61,692 nucleotides of DNA, from contig JAJTGC010000004.1 in the NCBI GenBank assembly GCA_021298975.1, positions 1 through 61,692 of the forward strand, given 5' to 3'. The notes under the pieces were generated by a model that saw only the letters and a program-made list of their open reading frames with translations, made no database searches and had not been told where the DNA came from. Positions 57,355 to 61,692 of this stretch are shown here, piece after piece. A program made the position numbers and the translations under genes. This stretch comes from Oxalobacteraceae bacterium. Lineage in GTDB: Bacteria; Pseudomonadota; Gammaproteobacteria; Burkholderiales; Burkholderiaceae_D. Within the stretch, counting starts at the first letter, position 1, and every line of letters starts with the position of its first letter.

Positions 57355-57640
57355 ATTGCCGTAATCGGCTAATAGCGAAATAATCTAAACCTGAAAGCTT
57401 TTCATTTTCCTGACATAATCCGGCCGAAGCTGACAAATAGCTGACGAAAATTGTCGGGGCGATGATTTCATGCACGTTTTGCGGCCAATTGAGCGCCGAT
57501 CCAATAAACTGGGTAACGGCGGCAGCACAAATGAATGTAAGTTCCTGTTTATTCATGCTTTTAATTCAAGCAGCGCCGCTGGCATGCCGATCAACACGGA
57601 TTTTTTCAGCATCTTCTTCATTTTGACTGAGAGCACATCT
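57355..57640. other. Upstream region of the metal-efflux operon
   Basis: 286 bases between the terminator and the first efflux gene. A 67-codon minus-strand frame (57353-57556) has no ribosome binding site and I do not accept it. The promoter of the operon must be here; no metal-regulator box is obvious. Confidence 0.45.
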
Positions 57641-58969
57641 ATGCCGAGTAGCACGAGGTTCCGGACGGTCCGTTCTTCCCGTCCCAACATATCGATCCTG
57701 CTGCACCGCTTCTCGACCTTATGGTCTTGCCTGTTGCTGGTTCTCCTGAGCTTGCCTGCCGCTCATGCAGCCGGGCCCGGCGCACCCGCGCCCCGCATGA
57801 TCGGCATTGATGATCTGGTCATCTTGGTGTTACAGCACAATGCCAGCCTTCGCACCGGTCAGCGCAGCGTCGATATCGCCACGGCCGGCGTGACCACCGC
57901 TGGTGCCTTACCGAACCCACGCATCGAAGTCAATACCGGACGCAATGGTGGCGTACCGAGCTCCTCCGCACAGGCCGGCACTGTGGTTGGCGTAGGCGTC
58001 TCTCAGTTTATCGAAAACCCGAATCTGCGAAACGCGCGTGTCAATACCGCGCTTTTCGCCGAACAAACCAGCTTGCAGTCGCTGTCGCAGATCCGCAATG
58101 AACTCGTCGGTCAGGTCAAATTGCGCGCCTATGAATACCTGCTGCGCAAAGAGGAAGCGCTGGCCGCGGCCGATGCGCTGCTGATCCTGCAGCAAATCCG
58201 CGAGCGCGTCAAAGTTCGCGTCGAAACTGGCGAAGCCGGCAAATATGAACTGATCAAGTCAGACGCAGAAATCATCAACGCCCAGCAGCGCGAGCAAACC
58301 GCACGGCTGCAGATTCAGCAGGCAGCCATATCGCTCAACCGTCTCGCCGGAGGCCAGCTGCCGCCGATCTGGGATCTGGATGCGCAGCTCAATGACGTCA
58401 CCTTCCTGCCGGAGCTGGAGACACTCAAAAAATCCGCCCTGCAGTCCAACCCGGAACTGCGCGTACTGGAATCTGAATTCGAAAGAAACCAATCACGCAT
58501 TGCCGAAGCCAGTGCCAGTCGTCTGCCCGGCCTCGAAGTGCGTCTGTCGCAAATACGCGAGCCCGATGTCAGGCAAGAGATCCTCGGTGTCTCCATTCAG
58601 GTACCCCTGCTCGACCAGCGCCGTGGTCCGCGCGCTGAAGCCATCGCAGAACGGGAGCGAACCACATCGAGGCTGGAAGGTCGGCGCGTCGAGCTCATGC
58701 AGCAGCTCGAACTGTCATGGAAATCTGTCGAGATCGCCCAGGTACGGATTAAAGCGCTGTCCGAGGGCGCCATGCGGGATGCCGAAGCAGCGCTGCGTGT
58801 TGCACAGGCCGCTTACCGTTTTGGCGAACGCGGCATTCTTGAAGTGCTGGATGCGCAGCGTGTTTTGCGCGCGGTGCGACAGGACCTGCTGCTCGCGCGT
58901 TATCAACTTCAGGCCTCTTTGATCGAGCTGGACACGCTCGCCGGTCGCTATGGCAGCCCCAATCAGTAA
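57641..58969 (+). CDS. TolC-family outer-membrane efflux protein (CzcC/CusC type)
   Basis: 442 residues from ATG 57641 (MPSSTRFRTVRSSRPNI); the frame extends to 57470. A signal-like hydrophobic stretch (LWSCLLLVLLSLPAAHAA) precedes two related halves with coiled-coil helices and the OEP pattern GALPNPRIEVNTG, LRVLESEFERNQSRIAEAS and VPLLDQRRGPRAEAIAERE. It forms the outer-membrane duct of a heavy-metal RND pump. The adaptor gene starts 34 bases after its stop. Confidence 0.87.
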   Translation: MPSSTRFRTVRSSRPNISILLHRFSTLWSCLLLVLLSLPAAHAAGPGAPAPRMIGIDDLVILVLQHNASLRTGQRSVDIATAGVTTAGALPNPRIEVNTGRNGGVPSSSAQAGTVVGVGVSQFIENPNLRNARVNTALFAEQTSLQSLSQIRNELVGQVKLRAYEYLLRKEEALAAADALLILQQIRERVKVRVETGEAGKYELIKSDAEIINAQQREQTARLQIQQAAISLNRLAGGQLPPIWDLDAQLNDVTFLPELETLKKSALQSNPELRVLESEFERNQSRIAEASASRLPGLEVRLSQIREPDVRQEILGVSIQVPLLDQRRGPRAEAIAERERTTSRLEGRRVELMQQLELSWKSVEIAQVRIKALSEGAMRDAEAALRVAQAAYRFGERGILEVLDAQRVLRAVRQDLLLARYQLQASLIELDTLAGRYGSPNQ

Positions 58970-59003
58970 GCACAGAATCAACCTTCATTCGAAACACGCC
59001 ATC

Positions 59004-60191
59004 ATGACCGCTACCCATCTTCACCGTATTGCATCGCTTGCGCTGTGCTGTTTCGTTATATCCCTCGCTGGCTGCGGCAAGGACGATGCAGCCAAGAAGC
59101 CTGCTGCTCCCGCTGCCTCGGCCGCCGCCGCTGCTCAGAAAAAATCGGACCCCATGGAGGTCGAGCTCAATGCAGAAATGAACAAGCAATTCCGCGTCGA
59201 GGCCGCGCAGATGGCCAGCATCGCAATCACGCAAAAGGTTGCGGGACGCATTGAAGCCAATGAGCACAGCACAACGCGTATTGGCGCCTCAGTCTCGGGA
59301 CGAGTGATTCAGGTGATGGCCGAGGTCGGTGACCGCGTCAAAGCGGGTCAGGCGCTGGCCCGTCTGGCGAGCCCGGAACTGACCAATGCGCAGCTTGCCT
59401 ACCTGCGCGCGGTCTCCAGCACCAAGCTCGCCGAGCGCTCGGTTGAACGGGCCCAGCAGCTGGTTCTCGCTGATGTGATCGGCAATGCCGAATTGCAGCG
59501 TCGCGAGGTCGAGCTCTCCGTGGCCCGCGCCGAACTGCGCGCAGCCAGCGACCAGCTGCGCCTGATCGGGATGTCACCGGGCGCCATTGACAAGTTGCGT
59601 GAAACCGGCGCGCTCGCTTCCGAGGTACCGATCACGGCAACGCGGACCGGTATCGTCATTGAGCGAAAAATCAGTCAGGGTCAGGTCGCGCAACCCGGTG
59701 ATCCCTTGTTTACCGTGGCAGATCTCTCGACCGTGTGGGTAGTCGGTGCGCTGCCTGAACAGGATGCCAACTCGGTCAAAATGAATCAGCGGGTCGAGGT
59801 CGAAGTAGCCGCCCTCGGACAGCAAGTCCTCAAGGGCAAAATTGTCTACATCAGCGATACGGTACAAATGGACACCCGCACTGTACCGATCCGGACTGAA
59901 GTCAACAACCCGAAATTCGAGCTCAAGCCGCAAATGCTGGCGACATTGCGTCTCAATGGACTCTTTGTCGAACAGCTCGCAGTGCCTGCCGCTGCCGTCG
60001 TGCGTGAAAATGACAAGGACTATGTCTTCGTCAAAGTCGCCGAAAATCGTTTCCGTCTGACCGAGGTACAGCTGGATCCACTGGCGGGCGAACTCAGGCC
60101 GGTACGCAAAGGCATCGACATTGGCACGCCCATCGTGGTGGACGGCAGCTTCCATTTGAACAGCCAGCGCAAGCGCGCCGAGCTGGAGTAA
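59004..60191 (+). CDS. Efflux RND periplasmic adaptor (CzcB/CusB type) lipoprotein
   Basis: 395 residues from ATG 59004 (MTATHLHRIASLALCC). Lipobox ISLAGCG at about 20-26, then an Ala/Lys-rich linker. The barrel-sandwich (SVSGRVIQVMAEVGDRVKAGQALARL), helical hairpin (about 130-190), beta-barrel (QVAQPGDPLFTVADLSTVWVVG) and membrane-proximal domain (VPAAAVVRENDKDYVFVKV) are in order. No N-terminal metal-binding His-rich extension is seen. Followed four bases later by the pump gene. Confidence 0.9.
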   Translation: MTATHLHRIASLALCCFVISLAGCGKDDAAKKPAAPAASAAAAAQKKSDPMEVELNAEMNKQFRVEAAQMASIAITQKVAGRIEANEHSTTRIGASVSGRVIQVMAEVGDRVKAGQALARLASPELTNAQLAYLRAVSSTKLAERSVERAQQLVLADVIGNAELQRREVELSVARAELRAASDQLRLIGMSPGAIDKLRETGALASEVPITATRTGIVIERKISQGQVAQPGDPLFTVADLSTVWVVGALPEQDANSVKMNQRVEVEVAALGQQVLKGKIVYISDTVQMDTRTVPIRTEVNNPKFELKPQMLATLRLNGLFVEQLAVPAAAVVRENDKDYVFVKVAENRFRLTEVQLDPLAGELRPVRKGIDIGTPIVVDGSFHLNSQRKRAELE

Positions 60192-60195
60192 GGCC

Positions 60196-61692
60196 ATGAT
60201 CAATGGTTTGATTCGCGAGGCGCTTGGCGCACGACTGATCATGGTCGTGATCGCGCTGGCACTGGTGGGCTTCGGCGTGCGCTCGACCCTGAGGCTCTCC
60301 GTCGACGCTTTTCCGGATGTCACCAACGTCCAGGTGCAGATTGCCACCGAAGCACCCGGTCGCTCGCCCGAAGAAGTCGAACGCTTTGTCACCGTGCCGC
60401 TGGAAATCGGCATGACCGGCCTTCCCGGCCTGACCGACATGCGTTCGCTCAACCGCAGTGGTCTGTCCATCATCACGCTGGTGTTCACCGACAGCACTGA
60501 CGTTTACTTTGCCCGGCAGCTCGTGATGGAGCGCCTGATCGAAGTCAACCCGCGTCTACCCGATGGCATCGCCCCCGTGCTGGGTCCGGTCTCCACTGGC
60601 CTCGGTGAAGTTTTCCAGTACACGATCGATCATCCCAATGACGGCAAACGCAAGCTGACCGACAACGAACTGATGGATCGTCGCTCGGTACAGGATTGGG
60701 TGGTGCGTCCGATGCTGCGCTCGATTCCCGGCGTGGCCGAAATCAACTCACAAGGTGGCTTGGAGCGCCAGTATCAAGTGCTGGTCAATCCAGATCGCCT
60801 GCGTCACTACCACCTGTCGCTCGAAGACGTACGCCATGCCATCTCCAAAAACAATGCGAACTCCGGCGGTGGCATTCTGCCGCAAGGTGCGGAACAGTAT
60901 CTGATTCGTGGTGTCGGTCTCACGCGCACGGTTGAAGATATCGGCAACATCGTCCTGCAGGAAGAGCGCGGCATACCAGTCTTTGTGCGCGATGTGGGCG
61001 AGGTCAAAATCGGCTCGGCAGTTCGACAGGGGGCACTGGTAAAAAATGGTGTCACCGAATCAGCAGGTGGCATTGTCATGATGCTGCGCGCAGGTAATGC
61101 AAAAGAAATCGTTACCCGCATCAAGCAGCGCGTCAATGAAATCAACACCAAAGGCATGCTGCCCAACGGCCTGCAGATCGTACCTTTTTACGACCGTACC
61201 GAACTGGTTGACGCGTCGCTCTGGATGGTCGGCAAAGTGCTGATCGAAGGCGTGATTCTGGTGGTCATTGTCTTGCTCATCTTTCTGGGTGACATACGCT
61301 CCAGTATTGTGGTCGTCGCCACACTGATTCTCACGCCACTGATCACCTTCATGATCATGAACAAGATCGGCTTGTCAGCCAATCTCATGTCACTCGGCGG
61401 GTTGGCGATCGCCATTGGTCTCATGGTCGATGGTACCGTCGTGGTGGTTGAAAACGTTTTTCACAAGCTGGGCCATGCGCCCCCCGAGCAGCGGCTGGGT
61501 ATCGTACGTGATGCGACACTGGAAGTCGCCAAACCCACCATTTATGGCATCTCCATCATCATTCTGGTGTTTCTGCCGTTGATGACCCTGACCGGCATGG
61601 AAGGCAAAATGTTCGCGCCGCTGGCCCTGACAATCGCCATCGCGCTGGCGGTCTCGCTCGCCATTTCGCTGTTGCTCTCGCCGGCGCTGTGC
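60196..61692 (+). CDS. Heavy-metal RND efflux pump, CzcA/CusA family (5' part, cut by the window end)
   Basis: Reads MINGLIREALGARLIMVV from ATG 60196 and stays open for 499 codons to the window edge; a full protein would have about 1030. Visible: the first helix, DAFPDVTNVQVQI, EVERFVTVPLEIGMTGLPG, the porter domain (SIPGVAEINSQGG), then helices 2-5. The helix 4 signature is AIGLMVDGTVVVVEN, where the CzcA class has DFGxxxDGA. It pumps a divalent or monovalent metal cation across the envelope with the two upstream gene products. The metal cannot be named from this part. Confidence 0.92.
   Translation, partial: MINGLIREALGARLIMVVIALALVGFGVRSTLRLSVDAFPDVTNVQVQIATEAPGRSPEEVERFVTVPLEIGMTGLPGLTDMRSLNRSGLSIITLVFTDSTDVYFARQLVMERLIEVNPRLPDGIAPVLGPVSTGLGEVFQYTIDHPNDGKRKLTDNELMDRRSVQDWVVRPMLRSIPGVAEINSQGGLERQYQVLVNPDRLRHYHLSLEDVRHAISKNNANSGGGILPQGAEQYLIRGVGLTRTVEDIGNIVLQEERGIPVFVRDVGEVKIGSAVRQGALVKNGVTESAGGIVMMLRAGNAKEIVTRIKQRVNEINTKGMLPNGLQIVPFYDRTELVDASLWMVGKVLIEGVILVVIVLLIFLGDIRSSIVVVATLILTPLITFMIMNKIGLSANLMSLGGLAIAIGLMVDGTVVVVENVFHKLGHAPPEQRLGIVRDATLEVAKPTIYGISIIILVFLPLMTLTGMEGKMFAPLALTIAIALAVSLAISLLLSPALC

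Noticed and set aside
57353-57556. 67-codon minus-strand frame upstream of the efflux operon
   Set aside because: No ribosome binding site, overlaps the terminator, and no recognisable sequence.

Overview
The window reads as chromosomal DNA of a betaproteobacterium of the order Burkholderiales, most likely near the Oxalobacteraceae. This is inferred from gene content and order (smc/zipA/ligA/galU, dapC-dapD-arsC-like-dapE-prmB, a paired cyanophycin synthetase locus, an OFA-type oxalate/formate antiporter next to a ModE/LysR-like regulator and mobA) and from the protein sequences. No rRNA, tRNA, CRISPR array, integrase or transposase was found.

Layout: 1-2494 holds a fatty-acid-hydroxylase-superfamily membrane protein and an ACS-type MFS carrier. 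2445-3460 holds a peptide deformylase fused in frame to a HipB-like antitoxin domain, followed by a truncated hipA. 3709-12035 (minus strand) is galU-ligA-zipA and smc; an array of 50-bp tandem repeats sits exactly on the ligA/galU junction and encodes five 17-residue micro-ORFs chained by ATGA overlaps. 12257-20167 is core metabolism: lysine/diaminopimelate synthesis, PrmB, an ABC-F ATPase and the Fe-S carrier Mrp/ApbC. 20581-24116 is oxlT, its divergent regulator and mobA. 24192-27581 is an AT-richer accessory patch with a CesT-like type III secretion chaperone overlapping a probable effector gene, a second Lys/Thr-rich repeat protein, and a frameshifted mobA 3' relic. No secretion apparatus is in the window.

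27952-32475 holds a small HTH protein, an Lrp regulator divergent from a stand-alone homodimeric pyruvate-dehydrogenase-type E1, and a higBA toxin-antitoxin pair with a clean palindromic operator. 32561-38654 (minus strand) looks like one transcription unit or two: a C5-dicarboxylate (itaconate/mesaconate-type) CoA pathway of hydratase, CoA-transferase and lyase, then a GntR/FCD regulator, a phytanoyl-CoA-dioxygenase-family enzyme and a SAF-domain NAD(P)-dependent oxidoreductase. 38850-44207 holds a DUF3365 haem protein, Kup, a membrane-anchored methyltransferase, a small conserved protein and NhaA.

44310-52120 is a cyanophycin locus: a DUF1854 protein and an unusual ABC exporter face two cyanophycin synthetases, the first of which has lost the P-loop of its Mur-ligase-like domain. 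52397-57290 holds a small hypothetical, a secreted-looking protein with FPxGxSV repeats, a 7TM-DISM/SpoIIE phosphatase and a small outer-membrane protein with a good terminator. 57641 to the end is a CzcCBA/CusCBA-type heavy-metal efflux operon cut off by the window edge. Dispersed REP-like palindromes occur near 3.5, 14.4 and 31.7 kb; two of these places carry the same composite element of about 150 bp.
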